A stretch of 64,000 bases of DNA from Tamarix chinensis. Lineage: Eukaryota > Streptophyta > Magnoliopsida > Caryophyllales > Tamaricaceae. The DNA lies in assembly GCA_030549775.1 (NCBI GenBank), contig CM060173.1, positions 930,001 through 994,000 on the forward strand, written 5' to 3'. Positions 1-11,757 of this stretch are shown here, piece by piece. The position numbers and the translations under genes are program-made. The notes under the pieces were generated by a model that saw nothing but the letters and a program-made list of their open reading frames with translations, made no database searches and was not told the DNA's origin. Position 1 is the stretch's first letter; every line of letters begins with the position of its first letter.

Positions 1-2642
1 GCACATAACTATGCGTTTCTTCAATCAACATATATTCCGGTTGCACATCTTTCTTCTTAGACATTGCACAAGATTTTAAGGAAAATATAGGCAACCTATT
101 ATGCAATTCATTACCATCATCATCTTCATCATTTCATGTGGACCTATTTTCCCTTGTTTAAACATCAGGAAAATATCTAGTACAAAATGTTAGACATTCT
201 TTTACAATATATTCTTCTATAATTGACCCTTTAGGATGACTTTTATTACGAACATACATTTTCAACCTCTTCAAATACCTATAACATTAGTATCATATTA
301 CTAACATAAAATAAATATAAGCTTGATCTTCCATTAAATATAATAAATAAAATACTAGAATGTACATACCTTTCCACAGGATACATCCAACGGTAAAATA
401 CCGAGGTTGCGATGATTACCTCCTTAGCCAAATGAACAACTAGTTGCACCATGATGTCGAAGAAAGAAGGTAAAAAAATGTGTTGCATATGACATAGTGT
501 GAGAGGGATGTGATTCTCTAATATCTCCAAGTCTTAGGTTGTTGCTTGTTTCGAGTAAAGTTCCTCAAAACAATTACTTAGCTCAATCAACACCTTACTC
601 ACATCCTTGTTCCGCATTTTTCTTAAAGCCAATGGTAATAGTTGTTGCATTATAATGTGATGATCATGAATTTTTTAACCTAGAGATTTTTCCATCAACA
701 ATTCACCTTCTAATGTTTGCAGCATACCCATCCGGTACTTTCACAAAACCTAATATGCTTAGTATTTCCTCCTTTTCTTTTTAGGTCAATGTGAAGTATG
801 CTGGAGGTAGATATATTTTATCTTCTATTTCAATTGGATGTAGCTCATGCCTTATATCCTTTACCTGCAAGTTAAGTCTTGACTGTAAGGTATCCTTAGT
901 TCTCCCTTCTATGCCTAAAAGCGTGCCAAGTAAATTTTTAGAAAAATTTTTCTCCACATGCATATATCTAAGCTATGGCGTAGTAGAAGATGCTCCCAAT
1001 ATGAAAGTTGGAAGAATATGCTTCTCTTCTTCTAAGGCCTTTTTTTATCAGCCCTTATCCTTTTATTATGATTATGAGGGGCTTTTCCAAATATGACATC
1101 AATTCCATCCATTTGGCATAACAATTTTGTCATAGAAAATGATGTAGGAGGAGGTATGAGTTCTGTTTTTCCATCAAAGGCCCTTATGCTATGATGAAAT
1201 ATGTGATTAGAATCCAAGAAGCGGTAATGACCCATATAACACATTTTTTTTGCTTCCCCTCAAATATTCAGAGCAAGTATCTATGTTACAATATGGGCTT
1301 GCAATTTTTCCTTTAGTTTTCCATACCGACAAATTGCCATATGCTGGAAAGTCATTGATGGTATTAATCAAGGCACCATGAAGAGAGAACGTTTCATTTT
1401 TGGAGGCATTATAAGTCTCTAATCCTACCTCCCACAAATGCTTTAACTCATCAACTAATGGTTTAAGAAAAAAAATTAATATCATTTCCAAGTGCCTTTG
1501 GGCTAGGTATATGTAGTGAAAGAACAAAGTATGATTGTTTCATACATAACCAAGGAGGTAAGTTATAAATCATTAATACAACTGGCCAGATGCTATATTG
1601 AGTACCCATCATGCCAAATGGATTGAACCCATCACTTGTCAAGCCAAGCCTGACATTTCTTGAATCACTAGCAAACTCTGGGTACTTAGCATCAAAATCT
1701 TTCCAAAGATAAGAGTCTGCTAGATGTTTGTGCTTACCATCTTTTTTTTGCTCCTCTTCATGCCATCTCATTAAGGGAGCTGTTTTTGATGACATAAACA
1801 ACCTTTTAAGCCTCGGAATCAAAGGAAAGTGTCATAATACCTTTAAAGGAATCTTTTTGCCACCGGCTAATTCCACCACAGTTCCATCATCGGCAACTTT
1901 CCATCTTAAAGAATTACAAATAGGAAAATTATCTAAATCAATCTTTTCCTTCCTAAAAAGTGTACAATCATTTGGACACGCATCAATTTTCTCATAACCA
2001 AGTCCACGTTTTTTTTATAATCCCCTGCATTTGCCTATGAGAGTTTGGCAATGTTGATTCTTTAGGAAGAGATCTTTTAAACAATTTCACTAAGGCATCA
2101 AAGGCAACATCGGTCACTCCATATAAACATTTCAGATGATGCATTTCAACAATGAAGGAGAGTTTAGTAAAAGCTTCACAACTAGGATATAAGGGTTGCC
2201 CTGCATCTTTAATCAAGTTAAAAAATGCATCAACTTCTTCATTAGAACCTGGAAAACTACTGCTTGCCCTATGAAATTCAAAAATATCTCCTACCATCTC
2301 AAGAGTATCATCACATGAACCATCATGCACATCATCAAACCCCATATCATCATCAAGCCCCAAATCTAAAATTTCATTATCTTTATTGCCCCTTTGCTCC
2401 CCATGAAAAATCCAAACACACCTTTGATAGTCTATATCCATTTATCTCATTATAAGATGACGTCTAACCACATTTATTTCATGATAAAATCGATTTGCAC
2501 TAGTCGAGCATGGACAAGCACTCTTATTTCCATAAATGACCGAGGTTGTAAATGCATAGTCAAGGAATGTATCTAATTCTCTTTTGTAATTATTTTCTAC
2601 TCTCCTTAGTTTCACCCAAATCTTGTCCTTAAATACATCCAT
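1..2642 (-). pseudogene. CACTA transposase remnant (Transpos_assoc, Transposase_21/TNP2, DUF4218)
   Basis: Degenerate transposase read from 2642 toward 1. Domains in order are: an N-terminal transposase-associated region (2642-2390, CPC followed by a W-I-F-H-G-E block); a linker with QPLYPSCEAFTKLSF (about 2190); the TNP2 core (1822-1030), seen as FMSSKTAPLMRWH, DSRNVRLGLTSDGFNPFG, INDFPAYGNLS and KGKIASPYCN; MHVEKN and LPPAYFT (963-781); and the DUF4218 region (about 690 to 160), including MQQLLPLALR, PSFFDIMV and YRWMYPVER. Stops and frameshifts between these blocks split the frame, so no full protein can be made. A plausible 91-bp GT-AG intron (369 down to 279) joins VER to YLKRLK in frame, as in related transposases. 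The C-terminus runs off the window. Confidence 0.88.
279..369 (-). other. Probable intron within the CACTA transposase DUF4218 region
   Basis: On the minus strand the segment begins GTATGT and ends TATAG. Removing it joins a codon for Arg (AG|G) to TATTTGAAG, giving YPVERYLKRLK, which matches the usual run of this conserved block. Without splicing the frame ends soon after YPVERY. Confidence 0.6.
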
Positions 2643-4121
2643 AACATCAAGTTCCTACATAATTTTCAACAAGTAGAGACATCAAAATAATGAGAAAAAT
2701 AAGGACAAAGGATAATAATAAAGACTAGTTTTTTGTAGCACATGATGTCTGTGGATTTATATATTATAATTATAATTATAATATATCTACAATTTAATTG
2801 TAGGTGATGCTACCTAATCCACCAATATAACAAGACCATATAGTGCCCCTTGCATGTTTGGTGAAGTGATTTTTTATTTTTTATTTTTTCATCAATTGAA
2901 CCATGATTAAATAAGGTAACAAACAAAGACAACATCATAAAAGTAACAAGAAGGTCAAAAAATGATAACAACCAACCATTTAATTGATAGATATCTAGAA
3001 CTGTGTCTTAAAAGCCCAATTGACTTTTAGTAAAGAACTTTAACCAACCAATTCAGATAATAGTCAAACTCCAATTAGACAAGTGTACAATCACTATATA
3101 TCAAAAACAAATATAAAAGAGTACCATTATGCACATATAAAATTTGATTGTAAAAGATTAATCGTTTATAAAAAAATTATTATGTTGCATATTATGAACC
3201 AATAAAAAAGATAATATAGCTACATTAACACAAAATCTTAGAGATAACTATTGTTTTATATTCAAATATCATCAATATAAAAGCAAAAAAAATCTTTTAT
3301 TCAAATAATTATTCTAGTAAGAAATATTTCATGGATTCACTAACATTTAACAACCATTATGTATAACCATGTTCACTAAGAAACAAGAAGCAATAATTTT
3401 GCTACCACATTACCACAAAGAAGGTAACAATTTCTAATAAGAAAAAGTTGTACAACTACTAATATTCAACAACCACTTAAGTGTTGACCTTCCTGACTTC
3501 ACTGACTAGCAAGAATAGCTTCAAAGGGAAGATAACTTCTAGTGAAAGAGGAATCAACAATTTACAACCATGTTAAAGCTTTTACAAATATTATATCTCT
3601 TTCATAATTGAATCCAACCCCCTTTTCTAAATTATGGGTAGCCATAATAGAAACTCTGAGAGACATAAACACCAACCAAATATTATAAGAAAAGAGCAAA
3701 AATTAAAGTAGGAACCTGCCCTATGGGTTGTTAAGACCTAATGCTCCATACGCCGCCCTATTATAAGTAAAAGATAAAATATCATCAACATTGACTAAGA
3801 CAAAATGATAAAATTCAAAACACTCTCCTAATACCAATTTAATCCTATTTGCTAGCTCCACCAAAAACTAGAAGAATGTTAGGCCATTATAGACACAAAA
3901 GGGAAAAACCAAGTACATTAGACTATAAAGCATTAGCTTTGAGCACTTGCAGCTCAAAAAGCCCTAGAAAAGACCCATAAACCCACAAATCATACAAGAA
4001 ACCTATCACCAAATCAAAAACTTAAGCAAAATGACCACAGAGAAACCAAAAACTATAAACTAGTATACACATTGGGCTTTCCGGATCCATTACAGCGTCT
4101 TCCTAGATCACCGATAGAAAA
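2643..4121. other. AT-rich non-coding interior of the CACTA element
   Basis: About 1.5 kb upstream of the transposase start on its strand. It is AT-rich with many short oligo-A and oligo-T runs and has no open frame with recognisable similarity. By position it should hold the transposase promoter, leader and perhaps 5' introns, but I cannot place any of these. Confidence 0.4.
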
Positions 4122-5736
4122 TGTAATGACTAAATTAGAAAAACTATTCGAAACATAAAAGAATAGAAAGTAAGTCAATTTTAATAAAAATCAGTTACAC
4201 AATTAGGCCATACAACTCTAAAATATCAAATCAATCAATTTCATAGAATTTATCCAAACGATAAGTCAAAAAATTAATTTAATTGATTTTAAATCAAAGC
4301 TAGTTGATTTTAACTCAATTTAATTGATTTTAGAAACTATTCCCAAAACTTAGGGTTTTAAAGCCCAAAATACAAATCCGGATAATTCAAACCAATTAAT
4401 CCAAATTGAACATGTTAAAATACAATTAAGGTCATTTTAAATAATTCTATAAAATCAATTTTAGAATAGACAACTATACAAATGATAATTTACATAATTT
4501 TATTTGAAAGTTATGGTTTAAGGACAAAAAATACAATTTGGTCAAATTTTATTAATTTATTTAAATTGAATGTTTAGAAATGTAATAAGACCTATTTTAT
4601 AACATATTATATACTCAATTGATTAAAAAAATAAAGAAAATATCCAATTTAACTTAATTATGGTTTTTGAGCCCGTACTATAAATTTGGTCAAATCTTGC
4701 CAAAATATTTAAATTGACGGTTCGGAAATGAAATTAAACATATTCTATTACAAAATGTATAATCAATTTAATAAAATAACTCAATTACACAATTTAATTT
4801 AAATCAGCAAGAATTTGACCTAAAAATCAAATTCTGAATAATTTCGCACCATTTTCTTAAATTGACAATTCCAATATGAAACTAAGTATATTTTAAAGTA
4901 TAATGCATAATCAAATTATCCCAAATAGCTTAATCGAATGAATCCAACATTTCCAAACATAACCGGGTCAATAATCACAAATTCTAAAAATCAACATATA
5001 TCACACAATTAGCATATCCAATTCAATCATACAATACATATATACTTAATTAAATAACTAATTTAGCTTAATTAAAGCCCATTATTTCATAATTAATCAA
5101 AACAAAAAGTTAGGGTTTTGGGAAATAATACCAAACGAAATCAGCCAAATCAATGTAGGTAAAGGGCGGTGGAGCTTCGTCGGTAGGAGAGGAGCAGTCG
5201 CCGGTAGCAGACCGACGCTAGAGGTGTCAGGCCGGTAGCTCACCGCTGCTGCTGTTGTGCTATCGTATACGACGACGACTAGGAGCTGTGGCAGCACGCT
5301 CGAGCTGTGGCGGGCGGTGCGCAACGATCGACGAGCACTCTATCCTTACCTGCAGGCTGCACAACACAGGAACCAAATACACAGGGGGGTCGAGCGTCTA
5401 TCGAAGTGGAAAGGGAATAAGGGGCAGGGGAGCTGCATGCGTGCATTAGTCGGTATTGATCGACATTTTTTTCTTTTTCAAATATTTAAAAGAATTTATA
5501 TCAAAAATATAATTTTAAATATATTAAATTTAACCAAAAAATTTTATAAACAGTTTTTAAAAAATAAATAAAATATTTATCTGATAAAAGCTTTTATTTA
5601 AAATAAATTAGAACACTTATTAAAATAGAAATAAAATTTAAATTAAATAACCTAATTAAATAAAATTAAATATTAAAACTCATAAATCAATACAAATATT
5701 TATAAAAATTAGGTTTTTAATAAGCGGTGTATTACA
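4122..5736 (-). mobile_element. Possible short LTR (solo) inside the CACTA element
   Basis: The segment has a terminal inverted repeat, TGTAAT at 4122 and ATTACA ending at 5736. Read on the minus strand it starts TGTAATACACC and continues with AT-rich sequence, then a GC-rich block (about 5150-5450), then AT-rich sequence again. This layout resembles the large LTRs elsewhere in the window, whose starts read TGTAATACCCC. The flanking five bases (GAAAA and CTATA) do not match, so no target duplication supports the boundaries. It could instead be CACTA interior that happens to end this way. Confidence 0.35.
5150..5450. other. GC-rich island in the CACTA interior
   Basis: About 300 bases much richer in G and C than either side, with CGCCGGT, CGGCGG-like and CGACGACGAC blocks. 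Short open frames exist on both strands, but none resembles a known protein. It may be the GC-rich part of a decayed LTR (compare 26800-26860) or a captured host fragment. Confidence 0.4.
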
Positions 5737-6347
5737 CTATACGTACGGTGCCCCCGGACTCCCAACTAACAGATTAGTCTGCAATACTCCTGTCCTAGGT
5801 TATTTCGAACGTAAATTAACTAATTATTATTTTTATTTTGATATTTATTAAAATAATGCTTACAATAATAATATTTATATAATTATTAAGTTTAAGGAAA
5901 TCGAATTTGAAAAATAAGAAATTTTATAATAATTATATAAATAACTATAATAATATTAGGCTCAAAAGGATATCTAGCTATAAACAAGGAATTAATACAA
6001 TGCCTCCTAGACCCCCATTGTGCCGATCAAGCAGTGACACCCCTTCTTATAGGTCATTTGAAGCCCAACTTGATTGATTATTACTTTGATTATAATTTTT
6101 ATTATTTTAAGAATAATTTTTTTTTATTTTAATTATCATAGCTAATTATAATATTAATTAATAACAATGACTATAATGTTAATTATAAATATGTTTATAT
6201 ATATATATATATATTATATTATTAGTATTTCATATAAAATTAGCAATTATGATAATAAGAGAAGTATTTCAAGTATAAGAGGAATGAATGTGTTGTGCCA
6301 AGGGATATAACAATAGTTGAAACATTTATCTTCCTTATATACTAATA
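5737..6347. other. AT-rich interior of the CACTA element with partly duplicated segments
   Basis: Non-coding. Two stretches about 240 bases apart look loosely alike (around 5780-5830 and 6035-6090: a short C-rich block, then TAGGTYATTT, then AT-rich sequence). A short TA dinucleotide run lies at about 6196-6214. No gene is visible. Confidence 0.35.
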
Positions 6348-6575
6348 CCAACAGATATATGAGTGGGTATTAGTTTATTTGGTATAATACTACTAATACC
6401 CACATATATAAAAAGTAGGCAAAAGATCTGTTGGCATAACATACTATTACCAACAGATAAAAAACTTTTGTAGGGAAAACTTTATTTATTGCCCACAAAA
6501 ATATATCTGTTGGTATTAGTAACTTTTGCCAATAGGAAAAAAAATCTGTTGGCACAAGTCATATATTTTGTAGTG
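6348..6575 (-). repeat. CACTA terminus and subterminal repeat array
   Basis: Five exact copies of CCAACAGAT occur in both orientations at 6348-6356, 6425-6433, 6450-6458, 6504-6512 and 6544-6552, with degenerate relatives between them. The array ends in TTTTGTAGTG at 6566-6575. In En/Spm-type elements such subterminal motifs bind the transposase; that role is inferred here from family knowledge. Confidence 0.85.
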
Positions 6576-6676
6576 ACATTTGCATATTTATTCCATATTA
6601 ATCCTTTCCATTCCCAACCACGTGTGGGATTTCCATTTATGCTCGTTCAATATTAACCATACCTAGAGCTGGCCAA

Positions 6677-6911
6677 AATTGACCCAGCCTGCCTAACCCT
6701 ACTCGACCCAAGCAAAACCCAACCCGATAAGAACCGAAAAGTTTAGCAACCCGACCTGACCCGACACTGACTCGATAAAAATTTACTTGACCCGGACCCA
6801 ATCCTAACCCATGACCCGTCACGACCCGGCATTAGCCTGACCCACCTTCAACCTGACCCGAAGTTGACCCAACTCGACATTCACCTGATCCGACCTGACA
6901 TTAACCCGACC
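6677..6911. repeat. Left subterminal (A)CCCGA-type repeats of the hAT element
   Basis: Degenerate short-period array of ACCCGA, ACCCGAC and ACCTGAC units. On the minus strand it yields a spurious frame rich in Gly, Arg and Val, which is not a gene. Confidence 0.8.
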
Positions 6912-7945
6912 AGACATCAAAATCTATTATAATAATAATAAATTACACATATTTTATTATTCATTTAAAGCTTTTAAAAATATAGTGTTTCATAAATTGT
7001 ACTTATTTAAAAATATTTTATTATTCATATAAAGCTGTTATTCAATTTTAAATATAAATTATTTTAATATATATTAACCATAAAATATGATTCATATAAA
7101 ATTAGATGTAAATTTTAGCGGTAGTGTAGTCGACCGAAGGTTGTGATGCTGTGATGGTGCTGGGCGACAATGGAGAAACGGAGGCAGTGTAGGTCGGGAC
7201 CTAGGAGGAGGTCGAGAGACTCAAGAAAAGGGAGGGAGCATAGGTTCATGCCGTAGAAGTTAGAACAATAGAAAAGAAACAGAGAAGAGAAGAAAAAAGG
7301 AAAAGGATTGTGCCGGGGGGGTGGTGGTTCCGGTTACACCGGATCGGGTTTTTATTTTAATTAAAAACAGTATAAAATATAATGAATGATAATTATAATT
7401 TATACATTATATAGTTATTTTTATGATCACCTTTATTTTATAAAATAATTTTTTTTAAATAATCAAATAAATATAAAATATGATAAATATATAATATTTT
7501 TACTTATAAAATTTATAAATATTTTAAGTAATCAAATATAATATTGTTAAAACTTATAAATATCTTTATTATTTACTTGTAAAAATAAAGCATATATAAT
7601 ATTATTATTTCATTTATCTGTACGAGTAATCTTAAGATTGTCTCTAATATTTACAATGTAATAAATGATAATTATACATTATATAGTTATGTTTATGATC
7701 ACCTTTATTTTATAAAATTATCTTTTTTAAGTAATTAAATGTTTTAAGTAATCAAATAAATCAGAATAAATGATAAATATCTTTGTTTGATTCAGTCATG
7801 CAATGTTTATTATTATTATTAAAATTTATAAATATCTTTACTATTTACTTGTGAAAATAAAGCGCATATAATATTCTTAATTCATTTATCTGCAATAGTA
7901 GTCTTATGATTGTCTCTAATATTTGCAGTATAGTAAATGATAATT

Positions 7946-8405
7946 ACTTGAACCCGAATTTGACTCAACCCGTCAAAACTTGACTTGACCTGACCCATCA
8001 AGTTAACCCGCAACTACTCAAATCCAACCCGTCAAATTGCACGAAATGACCCAACACATCAAGTTAACCCAAAACAACTTTGACCCAACAAGAAACGGGA
8101 CCAACCCATCATATTGCACGAAATACCCAAATGGACCGAAGCCACCTATTCATGTGAACTAGGAAATGACCCAAAACCAACCTGACCTTATCAGTTAAGT
8201 TAACCCGAAATGACCCGAACTCAAGTTTGTTCAACCTGAACCCGACCTAACCCGATAAATTAACCCAAAATGACCTGAAACCGAAATGAACCGACCCAAA
8301 CAAGGCATTGACCCAAAATGACCCAAACCGACCCACAACCGACCCGCAAAAGTCAAATGACCCAAAATGACCTGACCCGATAATAACCCAACCCACCTGA
8401 CCCGA
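7946..8405. repeat. Right subterminal (A)CCCGA-type repeats of the hAT element
   Basis: A longer array (about 460 bases) of GACCCAA, AACCCGA and GACCCGA units, in the same orientation on the plus strand as the left array. It ends just inside the right terminal inverted repeat. Open frames across it are artefacts of the repeat. Confidence 0.8.
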
Positions 8406-8684
8406 TTGCCACCTCTAACCATACCCATTATATTAGTCCATAAAAAACACAATTCATATTTCATCACCCCTTTCTCAAAACCATCACACTTCATTTGTAT
8501 TTTACCCATTAAGGCCTTTACAACACCTAGTGAGTATGCCATGAAACATGGTCTATTTAATTCATTTATTAGGTTATTGATCCATGGTAATATATGCATT
8601 TTATCCATTAAATAGTCATATAACAATCCCATGCACAATTTCAAAGCATATCCAAGTCGAGAAAAGAAAAATCACACCAACCAA

Positions 8685-8965
8685 TCAAACCAGTTGATCG
8701 ATCTGGCCCTACTAGTCAATCGGTTCAAGTCGACCAGTCTATTGGTTTGGCTCAAACAACCCAGGCTTTCCTCAAACCAGTCGATTGGTTTGTGCAAACC
8801 ATTCAACTGTTCATATACCATACAATCAATTTTGTCTAACCAGTCGATGGGTTTAAGTAGAGAGTAATACCAATGTCCATGTAGGCCTACTTGTCGATGG
8901 GTTGGGTCGACTAGTTGACTATTCTAGGAACCATTCGATTGGTTTGACTTAACCAGTTAATCAGT
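8685..8965. repeat. Cluster of near-palindromic TCGA-core motifs in the minus-strand LTR
   Basis: Repeated imperfect copies of AAACCAGTCGATTGGTTT (best copy 8774-8791), a near-palindrome centred on TCGA. The same motif clusters in other LTRs of the window, for example at 18830-19110. The function is unknown. Confidence 0.7.
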
Positions 8966-10408
8966 TTTCCCTCTAACAACACCAAACAATCATTTTAATG
9001 TTGATCATGCCTATAATTATTTATTTTGCCACATTAAAACATGATCTAAAATCACAGAATACATTTATATCTCACAATAGTTGCATATTTCACCATTAAT
9101 CATTGTAACCTAATCTTTCCTCAAGATTCATACTTTTCTCTCAAGATGCACAATCTAACCATTCAATACCATTTATATAAATCTATTTACTCATAACAAC
9201 ATATAACATAAAAATTTAAGATTTCCATAACATGTAAGCTTAATAACATCACATTTAAGAAGTAAGAATGACTTACTTGATACAGGAAAAACTTGCCTCT
9301 AATAAGAAAACTCAACCTGTAAAATCCTGAACTTTCAAAAACTTAAAAAAAACAAGTTTAACTCAAAAATCATTAAAACCAAATTTGAAATAGGAAGAGA
9401 AAAATGAACATACCAAACCCAATGGAAAAATAGAGGAAGATTCTACCGAACCACCCAACGTTTTCCTAAATCTAACTCTTTTTTGCTTAATAATTAAAAT
9501 AAGAAGGATTTAGAGAAAGGATTAGAAGAGAAAAAGAATTCAAATGCAAGACTTGAAGTGGAGAGGAATAAGGTGAATGATAGAGAACTAAAGTATTTTG
9601 GTGGCTAAAATAAAGGTGAATAAAGGGGCAATTGGGGCTATATATAGCCAACAAATTGATACAAATCACAAGTGTGGCTAGGAACAAAATCAAAAAACCT
9701 AATTCTTACCATTCAAATTTTAGTTAAAAGGAAATATTTCATGTAAGATATGTTGACCTATTCTCTAGAGCTCAAATTGTAATTCTATAGAAGTGTAGGC
9801 CTATTGGTCCTAAAATGCAAAACACAAGAGGGGAAATGAAAGGTCAAAGTGGAAGGAATCTCCTAGCTAAGCAGAATTGAGTCTAAAGTTGAAGCAATGA
9901 CCTTGGAAATGTGTAGAGGAAAGTGGTGGAAGAAGACAAAGCTGAGGTCATCTCCCCCCTTAATTTTCCAAATTGACTCCCAAGATCAATTTGAGGTAGT
10001 ATTTTTAGGTCAAATGCCTCATGAGAAATCTTAATAATATTTTAGGATTAATTTGGAATGGGTTATCAAGGTTAAATTTTATATAAGAAATATTCTTAAA
10101 AATTTAAGTCTCAAAAATTAACTTAGATCAACAAGCCAATCGATCGATTTAACCTACCAGTCGATTGTTTTATAGACCAATCTATCCGTTCCTCAACTAA
10201 TCGATTGTTTGGTTGAGTAAAAAATATTTTTCTAAAACAATGAAACAATCGATTAGACTACTTGGAAACTTGATTAATTTAGTTTTCTAATATCATTTCA
10301 AATCCAATTTTACCTCAAACCAAATCATATCTCCAAATCAAAATCAAACACCAACAAATGGAATAATTTCTCATTTAACACATTTACAAAAAATATAGGG
10401 GAATTACA

Positions 10409-10676
10409 AACGAGTTGGAAGAGTGTTATACTAGTAAAAGTCCTTTGGTCATGGAATGGTGCCAAAGAGGACACTTGGGAGGTTGAGGAGGTGATTTGAG
10501 CGATGTACCTAAAGTTGTTCCCCTAGTGTGATCTCTATTGGTGTGGTCTTTATTTTAAGGGGGTAGTACCCCTTTTGCCTTATTGAATGTATTGTGTGAA
10601 TTGTTGTGTGTTATGTTCTATGCCTAGACCTTGGTTAGTAGGCTTCAGGGACATAAAATCTTTAAAGGGGTAGTGT
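10409..10676 (+). pseudogene. Gypsy integrase C-terminal remnant and polypurine tract
   Basis: Translation from 10434 gives VKVLWSWNGAKEDTWEVE and, after an in-frame TGA, AMYLKLFP with a stop at 10524. This is the usual C-terminal block of chromovirus integrases (VKVLW.....EATWE....KYP.LF). A stretch of non-coding sequence leads to a purine-rich primer site (AAAGGGG, about 10664-10670) just before the LTR at 10677. The rest of the pol lies left of the inserted LTR, beyond the window. Confidence 0.75.
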
Positions 10677-11757
10677 TGTAATACCCCATGTTTTTGTAAG
10701 GATTGTTGAATGGGAAGTTGTAGTGTTGATTAAAATTTGATAATGTTTGATTTTGATTTGGAACTATGATTGAGTTTAAGAAAAAATTGGCTTTTCATAA
10801 GCTTTAGAAATTGAATAAAATGAGTTTTCAAATAGACTAATCAGCTATTTTTTCATTTTAGGGAAAGGGTTTTATTTGAACTAACTAATCAACTGGTTAG
10901 TAGAATAGTTGATTGTATGCCAAATTGATTAACTAGTTTATTGAGTTGAGTACATTTACGAAACTCAACTTTTCTAAGAAAATTCCTTATACCAAAATGG
11001 AACCTTGAAAATCTCACTCCAAGCTATTCATTCGAGATTCTTAACACTTATTATTATGTATTCAGCCCTAGATGCTTCCTCAAACTAATTTGAGAGTTTG
11101 ATTTGAACAATTGAGGTAGAGGATGACCTTAGGTTTGTCTTCCTCCCTCTCTCTCCTCTACACACTTTTGGAATTTTTTCCTTAATTCCCACACTTTCTC
11201 TACTCAGTTGGGAGATTTCTTCCTATGGTGTTCATTCATTAACTATCTTGTGTTTGACATTTTCTAGGTGAATTCGACTTGCATTCTCTAGAATTACCAT
11301 TTCAGCTCTAGAAGGAAAATCAACATATCTTTGACAAATTCTACCAATTCAGCTCAAATTTGAATGATAGAATTAGGGTTTTTGATCTATGCATAACTAC
11401 ACTTGTTCTTGAACTAATTTGTTGGCTATAAATATCCCTAATCACCCCTTCAACTCACTTTTCTTTTAGCCTCTAAGGTATTCTAGCTCTTTAATACTTA
11501 TTGTTCTTTCCTCCTCATTTTGAGCTTAATTTTGATTTGTTTCCACTCTCCTAATCATTTTTCCAGCTCCTTCTTGTTTATCTTTAAGTAAGGGAAGGTT
11601 AGATTTAGGAGGAAGTTGAGTATCTCTCTCTCCGCATTAATTTTCTTTATTTTTCTCTTAAGTTCCCTCTAATTTAAATTATGGATTGTGAAAAGTATTC
11701 ATAGATTTATGAAGCTTTAAATTTCTATTTTAAAGGTTTGAAAGTTGAAAATCTTTT

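Larger units (their letters stand above)
1..6575 (-). mobile_element. CACTA (En/Spm-type) DNA transposon, left end outside window
   Basis: Class II cut-and-paste transposon read on the minus strand. Its 5' terminus is at 6575, where the minus strand begins CACTACAAAA, the diagnostic CACTA end. It is followed inward by a subterminal array of the 9-mer CCAACAGAT, and then, about 3.9 kb further in, by a TNP2-type transposase remnant. The three bases outside the end (6576-6578, ACA) would be the 3-bp target duplication; the other copy lies beyond base 1. The element sits in a minus-strand gypsy LTR, because LTR homology resumes directly at 6576. The transposase is broken, so the copy cannot be autonomous, although its visible end looks intact and could be moved in trans. 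Terminus, subterminal repeats and transposase all agree, so the call is firm; full length is unknown. Confidence 0.88.
6664..8417. mobile_element. Non-autonomous hAT-type element with 8-bp target duplication
   Basis: The element is flanked by a perfect 8-bp direct repeat, ACCATACC, at 6656-6663 and 8418-8425. Its ends are imperfect inverted repeats: left TAGAGCTGGCCAA and, read from the right end, TAGAGGTGGCAA. Both subterminal regions are rich in degenerate (A)CCCGA-type repeats, a common feature of plant hAT elements of this kind. The 1.75-kb length and the AT-rich interior without transposase similarity mean it would need a transposase supplied in trans. A G-rich stretch at 7120-7370 in the interior has no recognisable product. 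The 8-bp duplication and TIR form argue against CACTA (3 bp) or Mutator (9 bp). Confidence 0.88.
6576..10408 (-). mobile_element. Minus-strand gypsy LTR (truncated by the CACTA, holds a hAT)
   Basis: Read on the minus strand from 10408 it begins TGTAATTCCCC and aligns by eye along its length with the plus-strand LTR starting at 10677. Shared landmarks are TTTGATTTTGATTTGGA near the start, AAGTAAGTCATTCTTACTT (minus strand of about 9262-9280), CGACTTGGATATGCTTTGA (near 8655), and GTAAAGGCCTTAATGGG (near 8515). Its end is cut off by the CACTA insertion at 6576; the rest should lie left of the window. It interrupts the 3' part of a plus-strand pol. The five bases after it are AACGA; their partner is outside the window, so it cannot be said whether this is a solo LTR or part of a longer element. 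Confidence 0.75.

Noticed and set aside
6637..6822. Gly/Arg/Val-rich minus-strand frame
   Set aside because: Translation of the CCCGA-type subterminal repeats of the hAT element; similar frames appear at 8231-8644 and 60729-61028.
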